The translations under genes and the position numbers were made by a program. DNA of 64,000 nt from Exophiala sp. HKRS030 (lineage: Eukaryota > Ascomycota > Eurotiomycetes > Chaetothyriales > Herpotrichiellaceae). Each line of letters starts with the position of its first letter. Positions within the stretch are counted from its first letter, which is position 1. The DNA is taken from positions 747,665 through 811,664 of the forward strand of contig JAHWDD010000003.1 in NCBI GenBank assembly GCA_023897205.1, read 5' to 3'. Shown here in pieces: positions 42,400 through 52,202 of this stretch. The notes beneath the pieces were generated by a model. It had not been told where the DNA came from and ran no database searches. It saw only the letters and a list, made by a program, of their open reading frames with translations.

Positions 42400-43941
42400 T
42401 CATGCGTCTACGGCCTCACCAGGTTCACCTTCCTCTGCTGCCTTTCTCCGTCTTTCTTCTTCTTCTATCTCCTTCAATCTCTTTTGACCCTCTTCGTTGG
42501 TCGCGTCAATGACACCTTCTTGCAGACTCAACATGCCTCCTTGTCCCAAGAGCTCCACGATCTCTTCGGCCTCGTCCACACTCATTTTGCCCAGCACGAC
42601 ATTCACCTCGTCAAGGCTACCACTTTCCAGAGCACGCTGGAGGCCAGGTGGGAACCTCTCAAAAATCTCCCGGGATTGCTGCTCGACGGGATCCTCCGAT
42701 CCAGCTTGTGGCACGTTGATGTGGATCTCGGTGCCAGGCTCGACCGCATGCAACTGGATCTGTTCCACACCCGCCGGGTCTGTGCCTTCCTCCTTGCTGA
42801 GCTCTGCTGCTCGGGTCTTGATCCGCTCGTACGTCTCCGCCAGGTCCTTGGTAAAGACTTGTTGAGCTTGGTGGCCTTTCGTGGTGATGCGCTTGAAGAA
42901 TACGCCGACGCCATCACGACCCAGTTGACGACAATATTGGATCAACAAGCTCTGATGTACGCAGCCTTTTGCGTAGTCGTCTTGGCCTTTCATTTGTGCA
43001 TTGAAGGCTTCGATCATCAATCCATCTTGTGTTCGCTCATTGACAATTTCTGGATGTTCCGAGATGTAGTGCAGGCATGCTCTGTAGTCGCCCAGCTTGA
43101 TCTTCGCGAACTTCTTTCCCTCGGGGGAAAGCTTGATACTGGTCTCATCTTCCGCATCTTCATGTTGTTGGAGGAGTGCGTCATCTTCGATGTCCGCCTC
43201 GGCACCAGACGAAATGCCCTCATCTGGTGACTTGAGAGCATCCCTGGTCTTAGAGCTCAGGCCTGTGGGTGCGTTCAGCAGCTCCACAGACTCAGTCTTG
43301 TTGCTTTGCTTCGGCTTCTCTGTTGAGGTGGTCTTGGCTTTAGACTTGTTGACGGAAGAATAACTAAATCCCTCGTGAATATCTTCACTCGTGATCTTTG
43401 CGGTCGCCTCCTTCTCGAGTTCTGCCAATCTCTTCAGTAGTTCTTGCTGCAATTGTTGGACCTTGGTTAGGTGGCCGTTGACTCCTACGACAAAGTCATT
43501 GTATCTGTCGGAGGAGTTTTTCTCGTCTACCTCCTTCTTGACTTGATCCACAAGGGCACCCATCATCTTGGAGTACCTTGGCTGCGGCTCTTTCTGGTGT
43601 GTATACACACCTTCCGGTGGCCTGGGCGGCTCATCTTTGGCAGGATCGCCGGCGCTTTCAATCAAAGACTGGAAGACAAGCTCCTCAGGATTCTTCGTTG
43701 CAGCTTCGTCCTGATGCTTTTTGAGCGCATCCAGCAGAGCATTGATTCGTTCTAATAATCCATCATTGACAATTCGTTCGTACTTGAGGGTTTCAATTTC
43801 ATGCTTCCGTTGGGCGCGTTGTTCGTGGATCTGTCGTTGCTTCGCTCGAATGAAACTCTTGGTATCGACATTTGGGTGTACCTCAACGTCGGAATCGTCT
43901 GAGACTTCGAGCTTGTCCCATTTGTCGTAGGATATAGGCAT
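42400..43941 (-). CDS. CDC37: Hsp90 co-chaperone Cdc37
   Basis: A single exon of 513 residues from ATG 43941. The N-terminus MPISYDKWDKLEVSDDSD carries the highly conserved Cdc37 start with the CK2 phosphorylation serine in its acidic context. HPNVDTKSFIRAKQRQIHEQR and a long charged coiled coil follow. The central Hsp90-binding region (SIKLSPEGKKFAKIKLGDYRACL, then HPEIVNERTQDGLMIEAF) and the helical C-terminal domain (QRALESGSLDEVNVVLGKM) are intact. Cdc37 delivers protein kinases to Hsp90 in the cytosol. Length agrees with fungal orthologues of about 470-520 residues. Confidence 0.96.
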   Translation of the reverse strand: MPISYDKWDKLEVSDDSDVEVHPNVDTKSFIRAKQRQIHEQRAQRKHEIETLKYERIVNDGLLERINALLDALKKHQDEAATKNPEELVFQSLIESAGDPAKDEPPRPPEGVYTHQKEPQPRYSKMMGALVDQVKKEVDEKNSSDRYNDFVVGVNGHLTKVQQLQQELLKRLAELEKEATAKITSEDIHEGFSYSSVNKSKAKTTSTEKPKQSNKTESVELLNAPTGLSSKTRDALKSPDEGISSGAEADIEDDALLQQHEDAEDETSIKLSPEGKKFAKIKLGDYRACLHYISEHPEIVNERTQDGLMIEAFNAQMKGQDDYAKGCVHQSLLIQYCRQLGRDGVGVFFKRITTKGHQAQQVFTKDLAETYERIKTRAAELSKEEGTDPAGVEQIQLHAVEPGTEIHINVPQAGSEDPVEQQSREIFERFPPGLQRALESGSLDEVNVVLGKMSVDEAEEIVELLGQGGMLSLQEGVIDATNEEGQKRLKEIEEEERRRKAAEEGEPGEAVDA

Positions 43942-44583
43942 GGTGGGGGTTGATGTATGTCCGGCGTCAGGCGTGCAGGAATCGTAGACGTAGCCAGAGA
44001 AGGGCCTGACTTATCAGTCAGTCGTGGGAAGAATCGAAATGAAAGAGTCTGAACTGTTGCAGTTGTGTTTCCAGAAGATGTTTCTAGAAGTAGCTGCGAT
44101 TGCTAGAGTGGTTTGACACAGATACCTAAATTGTGGGCGGAATGAGGCTGATTACAGAGTCCAGCGGGCACGAGTGTGCGATGAGCAGCACCAAATGCAT
44201 TACCTCATGGCTCGAGCCCTGTCTTAATCGGCCCTAACTGCCTCTGGCTGGGTAGACTCGAAGGCTTTGGTGGCTCCTGTTATAGGCTCTCAAGGCCCAG
44301 GCGGGGTTAGAAACAAGCTACAGTACAGCTTTTCTCTCCGGTTATAAGCAGAAGCGTCCACAGGCTCATGGCTCCGAGTCGACAAATTGCTCGGGGCTCC
44401 ATCTCGGCCGCAATCGGTATCCAAGTCGTCACTAACAGTTAAACCCGTGTCTACGACAGGCACCTTTTTCTCCCCTTCTTCCAGTTCTTCTGCTACACTG
44501 ACCTTTGCAGTTGCGGTTCATGCGCTTCTTCTGCATACTACAAGTCTGCTGCCGAATATGAAGAGGACAATGGAGGCAGTTAT
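43942..44583. other. 642-bp divergent intergenic region
   Basis: Promoter region shared by CDC37 (minus) and the mitochondrial ABC transporter (plus). No element recognised beyond ordinary mixed sequence. Confidence 0.55.
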
Positions 44584-47052
44584 ATGTCGTTGAATCAATC
44601 CCACCCACCAGCTCGAATTTTGGTCATGCACCTAATGCGCAGCTCGCTGCTGCAACCGTTCAGTCCATTTCAACACCATGGTCCAAAATTGTGTCAACTA
44701 GACCAGAAACTCCTATTCTCTCTCTATAATTCAGCCCCTAGACACTCGCGGATAACATGGCGCGGCTCTCATATATCTGCGAAACCAGGTCGGCCCGACA
44801 ACATCCACCATATTCAGCCGATCTCAATCCTGTTCAAATACGCCCCGGCACCGAATCCGGTCACTTCATCCTCCTCCCTGGGAATCGCGGCGCGGGTCAG
44901 GTATTTTTCAAAGTCTACTGTGGTTCGGGAAAGCCCAACTCCTGTGATTCGAGAACAATCTAGGTCCAAGATCAACGATGACGCCGATGAAGAGGAGGCT
45001 TTCGAGAAATCGGAAAAGGCTGCCCAAGCCTCTCAGGTCAACTTGAGCGCGAGATTATCAAAAGAGGGAAGCACCGTCAAGAACGCAGGCTTTGGTGAAG
45101 TTTGGCGGCTGATCAAGATTGCTCGGCCGGAGGCCAGGGTGCTGGTCTGGGCATTCGTTCTCTTGTTGATCTCATCAGGCATTACCATGTCTATACCATT
45201 TTCGATCGGTAAGATCATGGATATTGCTACAAAAGGAGGAGCGAAAACCGAGGGCCCTGAAGCTGAAGAGAAGTCGGACATGCTATTTGGGTTGAGCCTG
45301 ACCACCTTCTACACCGGCCTGGTCTGTATCCTTGCGACTGGCGCAGCAGCCAATTACGGTCGTATCATCATTCTTCGAATCGTGGGGGAGCGGATTGTCG
45401 CTCGCCTCCGCTCGAAACTCTTTCGCCAAACATATGTGCAGAATGCAGAGTTCTTCGATGCGAACCGCGTGGGAGATCTGATCTCGAGGCTCAGTTCCGA
45501 CACCATTATTGTGGGCAAGTCTATCACTCAGAACTTGTCTGATGGCCTTCGCGCCTTCGTCAGCGGGGCAGCTGGTTTCGGCCTCATGGCTTGGGTGTCT
45601 CTCAAGTTGACAGGTATATTGGCCTTGCTCTTCCCCCCCGTGGCAATGGCCGCTTTTTTCTACGGTAGAGCGATTCGAAACCTCAGTCGCAAGATCCAGA
45701 AGAATCTAGGGACATTGACAAAAATCGCCGAAGAGAGGTTGGGCAACGTGCGTACGTCACAAGCATTCGCCGGCGAAATCCTGGAAGTCCATCGCTACAA
45801 TACACAAGTTCGCAAGATATTCGACTTGGGAAAGAGAGAATCATTAATCAGCGCTACCTTCTTTTCCACCACCGGTTTCATGGGCAACATGACCATTCTG
45901 AGTCTCCTCTACGTGGGCGGCGGGATGGTTTCAAATGGCACCATCAGCATTGGTGAGCTCACCTCTTTTCTCATGTACACGGCCTATGCGGGGTCATCTA
46001 TGTTTGGACTTTCTTCGTTCTATTCAGAATTGATGAAGGGAGTCGGGGCTGCGTCCCGACTGTTTGAGCTGCAAGACAGGGAACCAACCATATCCCCCAC
46101 CAAGGGTACGAAAGTCGTCTCTGCACGAGGTCCCATCAGATTTGAAAATCTCACCTTCAGTTATCCCACACGACCTGCCGTCAAGATCTTCCAGAATCTT
46201 GACTTTGAGATCCCTCAAGGCTCCAACGTGGCCATCGTCGGCCCTTCAGGCGGTGGGAAGAGTACGATCGCGTCTCTCATCCTGCGATTTTATACCCCGT
46301 CGGAAGGACGAATTTTGATCGATGGCAAGGACATTTCGACGTTGAATGTCAAGTCACTCAGGAGAAAGATTGGTATCGTTTCGCAGGAACCAGTCTTATT
46401 CTCCGGGACAATAGCAGAAAACATCGCATATGGTCGGCCACATGCTACCAGAGCTGAAATTATGAGAGCCGCAAGAAGAGCGAATTGCCAGTTCATCAGC
46501 GACTTTCCTGATGGCTTGGATACCTTTGTTGGCGCCCGTGGAACTCAACTTTCAGGAGGACAGAAGCAACGGATTGCTATTGCCCGAGCCCTGGTAAAGC
46601 AACCTGATATACTAATCCTCGATGAAGCTACCTCTGCCCTTGACGCCGAGTCCGAGACTCTAGTCAACGAAGCATTGGCTTCGCTACTTAAAGGCAGTAA
46701 CACGACCATCTCCATTGCTCATCGTCTCTCCACCATCAAACGTTCCGACACCATCATTTGTTTGGGCAGTGACGGCCGCGTGGCCGAAATGGGCTCTTAC
46801 AAAGATCTAAGCAGTCGCCCTGATGGCGCATTCACCAAGCTCATGGAGTGGCAGATGAGCGGCGGAGAAGCACCACGCAGCGATATTGAGAATTTGGCAA
46901 TTGGTGCAGAGCACACAGGGCCGCCCAACGAGCGCGACGAAATTGAAGTCGAATTGGAAGAAGCTGACGAAGTCGAAGCCGATGAGGAGATTGAGGGCAG
47001 CAAAGCCCAAGAAACTGTGAAGAAGGCTCTGGAGAAGAACCCGAAGCAATAA
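44584..47052 (+). CDS. Mitochondrial ABC half-transporter, Mdl1/ABCB10-like
   Basis: A single exon of 822 residues. The first ~110 residues are basic and Ser/Arg-rich (for example ARVRYFSKSTVVRE), consistent with a mitochondrial presequence. The start at 44584 is the first ATG, and M617-equivalents further in (MHLMRSSLLQPF) are possible alternatives. Six spans start near VLVWAFVLLLISSGITMSIPF. One nucleotide-binding domain has Walker A GPSGGGKST, Q-loop QEPVLFSGTIAENIAYG, signature LSGGQKQR, Walker B ILILDEATSALD and the switch histidine in IAHRLST. Yeast Mdl1 exports peptides from the matrix and ABCB10 supports haem synthesis. Mdl1 versus Mdl2 cannot be settled here. The C-terminus is acidic. 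Confidence 0.92.
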   Translation: MSLNQSHPPARILVMHLMRSSLLQPFSPFQHHGPKLCQLDQKLLFSLYNSAPRHSRITWRGSHISAKPGRPDNIHHIQPISILFKYAPAPNPVTSSSSLGIAARVRYFSKSTVVRESPTPVIREQSRSKINDDADEEEAFEKSEKAAQASQVNLSARLSKEGSTVKNAGFGEVWRLIKIARPEARVLVWAFVLLLISSGITMSIPFSIGKIMDIATKGGAKTEGPEAEEKSDMLFGLSLTTFYTGLVCILATGAAANYGRIIILRIVGERIVARLRSKLFRQTYVQNAEFFDANRVGDLISRLSSDTIIVGKSITQNLSDGLRAFVSGAAGFGLMAWVSLKLTGILALLFPPVAMAAFFYGRAIRNLSRKIQKNLGTLTKIAEERLGNVRTSQAFAGEILEVHRYNTQVRKIFDLGKRESLISATFFSTTGFMGNMTILSLLYVGGGMVSNGTISIGELTSFLMYTAYAGSSMFGLSSFYSELMKGVGAASRLFELQDREPTISPTKGTKVVSARGPIRFENLTFSYPTRPAVKIFQNLDFEIPQGSNVAIVGPSGGGKSTIASLILRFYTPSEGRILIDGKDISTLNVKSLRRKIGIVSQEPVLFSGTIAENIAYGRPHATRAEIMRAARRANCQFISDFPDGLDTFVGARGTQLSGGQKQRIAIARALVKQPDILILDEATSALDAESETLVNEALASLLKGSNTTISIAHRLSTIKRSDTIICLGSDGRVAEMGSYKDLSSRPDGAFTKLMEWQMSGGEAPRSDIENLAIGAEHTGPPNERDEIEVELEEADEVEADEEIEGSKAQETVKKALEKNPKQ

Positions 47053-47717
47053 ACGTGGCTCTAGGAATGCGAGGAGCACTGGGATGGGCGGACTGTCGAG
47101 ACTCGAGAGCGAAAGAGCTCGCGTATATTGTGGTAACGGCACACTTTGGGAGATGTGTTACTGAGGTCGTATGAATGAAAGAATTCCCAGCTCAAGCAAT
47201 ATCATTACTCTGGAATATTAGTCGATACCAGGGAGTGTATTCATATAAATATCCAAGGTATCTGAAGATATGAAGTACCATATCCCAGATATCCACTCGT
47301 ACTCGTTCTCACACTCGTTCTCTTAAAAGGACGTGACTTTCACGTGCGAGTTGATTGTATGGCCCCAACAGCTTCTACCCCCCCACCAAAATAAAAAACC
47401 GGTCCCTCTTGGTTCCGCTGCTCCCTCGCATTATGATGACAACAACCACAAGGGTCTTTTCTTGTCTCGATCTGTTGCAATGCCATGTGCATTTTTGCCA
47501 TCCGTTCAGAAAAGGACACGAGCCTCGTGGATTCCTACATTTCCCGTCATGTCACTCTCAATTCTCCTTTCATACATCCTTCCCCTTCACACGTCCATTG
47601 GCTGAGCCCTGACCACCACCTCCGTGCTTGATGTCTGTACACAAGCAAAGCAGGTAATAAGAGCTCGTTGCATGATAACACGGCTCTTCCTATCACAACA
47701 CTCAGAACACATCCACC
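47053..47717. other. Intergenic region between two plus-strand genes
   Basis: A 665-bp segment with the 3' end of the ABC transporter and the promoter of the acyltransferase. AT-rich repeats of ATATCC-like words around 47220-47300; no gene seen. Confidence 0.55.
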
Positions 47718-49217
47718 ATGGCTACTAACGTGCAAACACTTCTCCAGCAGACTCAAGACATCACCGTCAATGATCTAGCCGGTCCTCGAGCACCTGTGCA
47801 AGTCCCCGGTGCCATCTCGGACAAGCTTCCCAAGGTCCGCAGCAAGTATCGGCATGTTGCTGCCTTGCACTCCAAAGTTCAGCCCTCATGCCTCAGCCAC
47901 GAGACAAGCGGAACTCCCAGCTTCATCGGCTTTCGCAACCTGATGGTTCTGGTCATCATTGTCATGAACCTTCGCCTCGTGGTCGAGAATGCCAAAAAGT
48001 ATGGCTTACTGATCACGGTCAAGATGAACTTGCGGGATACGGATATCAAGACTGCCCTGCTCCTCTATGCGCTGACTCCTTGTCACCTCTTTGTGGCCTA
48101 CATCATCGAACGAGTGGCTATGGAAAATGCGAAAGGTCTGGTGGGCCGCAGGAAAAAGGATGACCCCGACCAGAGCAAACCTGAAACCGAGAAAGAGAAG
48201 AAGGAGTTCTACTCTACATGGTGGTGGATAGCCGTGGCCCACACTTTCAATGCTTCACTGGCCCTGTTGATCACGAGCTGTGTGGTGTACTACCGGATCC
48301 ATAATCCTGGCCTCGGCATGATCAGCGAGTTGCATGCCATCGTGCTTTGGTTGAAAACATGCTCTTACGCATTCACCAACCGAGATTTGCGACATGCCAT
48401 GCTACATCCTGGGGGACCGGAGTCGGCCTTGCCAGAGCTGTACTCTAGATGTCCATACCCAAAGAACATCACATTGGCCAACTTGTGCTATTTCTGGTGG
48501 GCGCCGACACTGGTCTACCAGCCTTACTACCCTCGGACAGAGAGCATCCGATGGACCTTTCTCGCCAAGCGAGTTGGTGAGGTTATCGCCTTGTGCGTCT
48601 TCATCTGGCTTGTCTGCGCTCAATATGCGGTACCTGTGCTGCGGAATTCCCTAGGTGGGATGGTCTCGCTCGACCTGCCATCCATCGCCGAACGACTGAT
48701 GAAGTTGTCCACGATTTCCATCATTGTCTGGCTTGCAGGGTTCTTCGCTCTTTTCCAGTCGTTTTTGAACGCGTTGGCTGAAATCATGAGATTTGGTGAC
48801 CGTGTATTCTACGAGGACTGGTGGAACAGCACAAGCCTGAAGATGTATTGGTCGACATGGAATAAGCCCGTGTATCACTTCATGCGACGGCACATCTATT
48901 CGCCCCTGGTTGGCCGTGGTTGGTCACCCCGAGCTGCAAGTGCTTGGGTCTTTGTATTCTCTGGCTTTTTACATGAATTGGCTGTTGGTGTCCCGGCTCA
49001 CAGTATCCTGGGAGTGGCATTTCTCGGGATGGTTCTTCAGCTGCCATTAATCATGTGTACCGAGCCATTAGCCAAAAAGGATGGCACCGGGAAAGTCATT
49101 GGGAATTGCATCTTCTGGATTAATTTCGTCTTCGTTGGACAACCTCTGGCTGCAATGATTTATTTCTTCTCGTGGCAGGCCAAGTATGGAGACCTGAGCG
49201 AAATGCCAAAGAAGTGA
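47718..49217 (+). CDS. MBOAT acyltransferase, diacylglycerol O-acyltransferase type 1 (DGAT1-like)
   Basis: A single exon of 499 residues with 8-10 hydrophobic spans. The MBOAT/DGAT1 signature FYEDWWN starts at residue 364, and the proposed catalytic histidine H419 sits in SGFLHELAVGVPAH, a DGAT1-type form of the motif. The N-terminal 60 residues are hydrophilic, as in DGAT1. The family makes triacylglycerol (DGAT1) or steryl esters (ACAT/Are) in the ER membrane, with acyl-CoA as donor. The HELAVGVP motif favours diacylglycerol as acceptor, but yeast Are proteins share much of the fold, so substrate is inferred. No intron. Confidence 0.9.
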   Translation: MATNVQTLLQQTQDITVNDLAGPRAPVQVPGAISDKLPKVRSKYRHVAALHSKVQPSCLSHETSGTPSFIGFRNLMVLVIIVMNLRLVVENAKKYGLLITVKMNLRDTDIKTALLLYALTPCHLFVAYIIERVAMENAKGLVGRRKKDDPDQSKPETEKEKKEFYSTWWWIAVAHTFNASLALLITSCVVYYRIHNPGLGMISELHAIVLWLKTCSYAFTNRDLRHAMLHPGGPESALPELYSRCPYPKNITLANLCYFWWAPTLVYQPYYPRTESIRWTFLAKRVGEVIALCVFIWLVCAQYAVPVLRNSLGGMVSLDLPSIAERLMKLSTISIIVWLAGFFALFQSFLNALAEIMRFGDRVFYEDWWNSTSLKMYWSTWNKPVYHFMRRHIYSPLVGRGWSPRAASAWVFVFSGFLHELAVGVPAHSILGVAFLGMVLQLPLIMCTEPLAKKDGTGKVIGNCIFWINFVFVGQPLAAMIYFFSWQAKYGDLSEMPKK

Positions 49218-49927
49218 TTGAGAGTTCAACTATGGAATGTTATATACATATAGCAGGTACGAAATATATGGCAAAGCAGTTGGAACAATCAATTTTGTAC
49301 CTTTCGACTCAGCCTTGATCAAGCGAGAATCAGGGCTAATTCTGGCATTGGCGGGTGGGTCCGTTCCGCGACACTCTCCCTCATGCTTGACCATACTTCA
49401 CCTGTTGATCCACGACCTCTATGGATGTTTCCAGAGGTTACTTTCTCTACTTGTCGGGCATCGCAAAAGTCACATCACTACACAATGACAATGAATTCTC
49501 GACTCGACTGCTGGCAGTAGTGGCAATGTTCATCAGGCTACACATGTGTCAGGCGCAACACGATCCCCAGCTAAGCGATAGCAATAACCCAGTCTAGTCA
49601 ACAGTTCCGTTTGGGTAAGTTCTCACCAGCGCCATCAGCCACCGAGATGTGCAAAAGTGCAAGTCATTTCCGCATAAGACCTACTGCATCCAGCACGGTG
49701 TAACATCAGACCCATGTAAAAAGTATGCGCTACGGAGTATGCTGCATTGACGATGAGGCTGAAAAATGATGTGCTTTCTTCTTCCACCTCGTCTGTTGCC
49801 TCTCCTCCTCCTGACCTCACACGGACTGGGCGATGGTAATCCACCACATGCGTTTGCCGACTTCAGCCATCTGTCTTTAGGCAGGTCGACACCAGTATAG
49901 CCGGCGAACTACAATACCTGAACAGCG
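49218..49927. other. Intergenic region with one TACGGAGTA motif
   Basis: A 710-bp segment holding the 3' end of the acyltransferase gene and the promoter of the next gene. One exact motif copy at 49731-49739. No gene or other repeat recognised. Confidence 0.55.
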
Positions 49928-51692
49928 ATGCACTGGATTGACAGTTTTGACAGTCTGCAGCTCGACATCGTTGGTATCATCGCTGTCCTGGGCGAAGCAT
50001 CGGTTACGAGAAATGCTCAGGTAACTAGTCTATCGTGGTGGTCAGCCATTCCTCGTCTCTTGCCAGCTCCTCAGGCACTGTTGGAGCATGAGCGCAAGTA
50101 TCGACTTCCGACGGCGCCAGGTGTGGTTGCAGGTGCTTACTCGGGAAATATAAAGAAGGAGATCAACTTCTTTACTCAGCTTCTCCACCAACGACCCCTG
50201 GAAGACTATGAAGTCGAGTTGGTCGAAGTCACCCGCAGAAAGGAAGCGAAGGGCGCCAGTTTCGGAGCGCGAACATTCGGACCGCTCCTCTGGGTTTCGC
50301 TGCTTTCGTTCGGTATGAGCATTGCTCTTGTTGTGCTGTCAGTGGTATACCACGATGGGTTTGCTTTGCTCGCAACAATCATGCTATCGATGGTGAGCTG
50401 TGCGGTAGGATTTGGTACACGTTGGGAATTGGTTTTCGCAGAACCAAAGATCAAGGAAGAGCGAGAGAACAAGATGCCTCGTTCGGATGTCATAATATAT
50501 TACCCAAACGTAAGTCTTTCTGGGAAGAGAGCGATGTTTTGTGCTCACTATAGGGGGCTCGAGGCCTACTCCTTCCAGCGTATGACTGACTTCAAGTGAA
50601 GGGTGCCATTCGAGTAATTCGGCCTGCCTACGAGGAGATTGCTCGTCTGTACTTCCAAACCGAACATGCAAGGTACAAGATAGATGGTGGGTAAATGCCA
50701 TGAAACATCCATGACCGAGCTAATACGAACTGACAGATATTCCTTATAGGACACTTGCACTGTTTTCAACCATCATGCTCATAGCAGGGGTTGTATCTCT
50801 TGCCAATGCGTCAAACAAGCTGCAAGTAGCGTATACGGCATCTTACGTACTGCTCAATGTGCTCTACTGGGGCGTCTCAGCTTTGAACCCCTGCAGTTAC
50901 CATTGGAAGCATACTTATCAGACTCGAGTGCTCGACATTGCGCCGCTCCCTGGTCCTCATGACAGTGCACTGGACCACAAAGGTGTGGTCAAAATGTCGA
51001 TCCGACAACTTCGGCATGAATGGCACCGATTCCAAAGGTCATGGGGCCTGGTCGAGCCCGCCAGAATTTCCCGCACCTTTGCGGACCCAGAGATTGGGGC
51101 GAGGACATTCACGGCAGCACTGTGGACAGCGATAGTTTTGACCGGTACCTCGCAATGGCTCAACGAGGCGACGGCCATCGCTCCGGTGAACGGGGCATGG
51201 AAGGCGTGGATCAGCGAGGCTGACTCGAAGGTCGAGTCGATCGATCTGTACGAGGGCAGGCATCAACCCCATCGTACGTCGGCTCTACCTCGACGACCGA
51301 CGGGCACAAACTGGAGATTCAGTCGTGCTCAAAACGGTCTGGATGCCAGGGACAGGCGGCGCATCATCATTCGAGACCGAATTCGGGGGTGGAAGTACGA
51401 TCAACGACTCACGAGTATTCTCGCGGAGCACGCCGACAGGACGAGAAAGCCATACCCCGATGAGACGGACGAGACGGTCGAGGCACCACCACCGGAAGAA
51501 GAGAAACACGTCGCGGCGATATCCATCGATGATTCTTCCTCGGCTGCCATCATCGGTGAACGTCCGGCGACTGCCCGTCTATCACGTCGAATCGAGAACG
51601 GCGCTGGAGTATCCGGGACGACAATCACAGCTGGAGTGGAGGCGGAAGACATGTTGACTGAATCGGTTGCAGTTGAAAAGGGTAAACATTGA
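49928..51692 (+). CDS. Multi-pass membrane protein of unknown function
   Basis: Exons 49928-50509, 50602-50686 and 50737-51692 (introns 92 and 50 bp) give 540 residues. Three hydrophobic regions are visible: a double span near residues 120-165 (WVSLLSFGMSIALVVLSVVY, then ALLATIMLSMVSCAVGFG), another pair after the second intron (LALFSTIMLIAGVVSLAN, then YVLLNVLYWGVSALNP), and a weaker one near TAALWTAIVLTG. A short motif IIYYPNGAIRVIRPAYEEIARLYF spans the first junction. The last ~120 residues are hydrophilic and disordered. I recognise no characterised family. The in-frame joins and intact spans argue for a real gene. Confidence 0.8.
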
Positions 51693-52202
51693 GTATATCA
51701 CTCCGTACTTTGGAAGGCAATGAGGTATCTTGGCTTGTCGACGTATTCCATCGGCCAATAGTGCTGGACTTTCGGGAACAAAATATGGTGTATGAGATTT
51801 GTTGGTTTCATCGTCAATTCAAGACACTTTGAAAGAAGACGTGACACGATCCGCCATGGCGAGGTCTCTAAAGTGCTTTTGGATACATAATGAGTAGCGG
51901 ACCATATCGTCTCGAATATTCATACGAGACTCGTAAACGTAGGAGGTTGAAACATACGCACATACCCATGGATACCTGTTTGCCTTCGATGTACTTGCAG
52001 CCTCGTGGACCCGATTTGGTATAGCTCAGCCTTGCAACTTGGCGCGTCTTCCCGTGTTTTATATGTTTGCACCTTTTTCGGCTTTTTGAATGAACAGGTG
52101 GTGTAGAGAGACTGCGCATACCCACGCCTTATTGATGAGTCCCGTTTTTTCGTCCACCCAATTCCCATATTGAACCAGGTACCTCCACGAGTCAAGTTCA
52201 CC
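51693..52202. other. Intergenic region between two plus-strand genes
   Basis: A 510-bp segment with a near match to the dispersed motif (CACTCCGTACT at about 51700) and a CCTCGTGG word near 52003. No gene recognised. Confidence 0.55.
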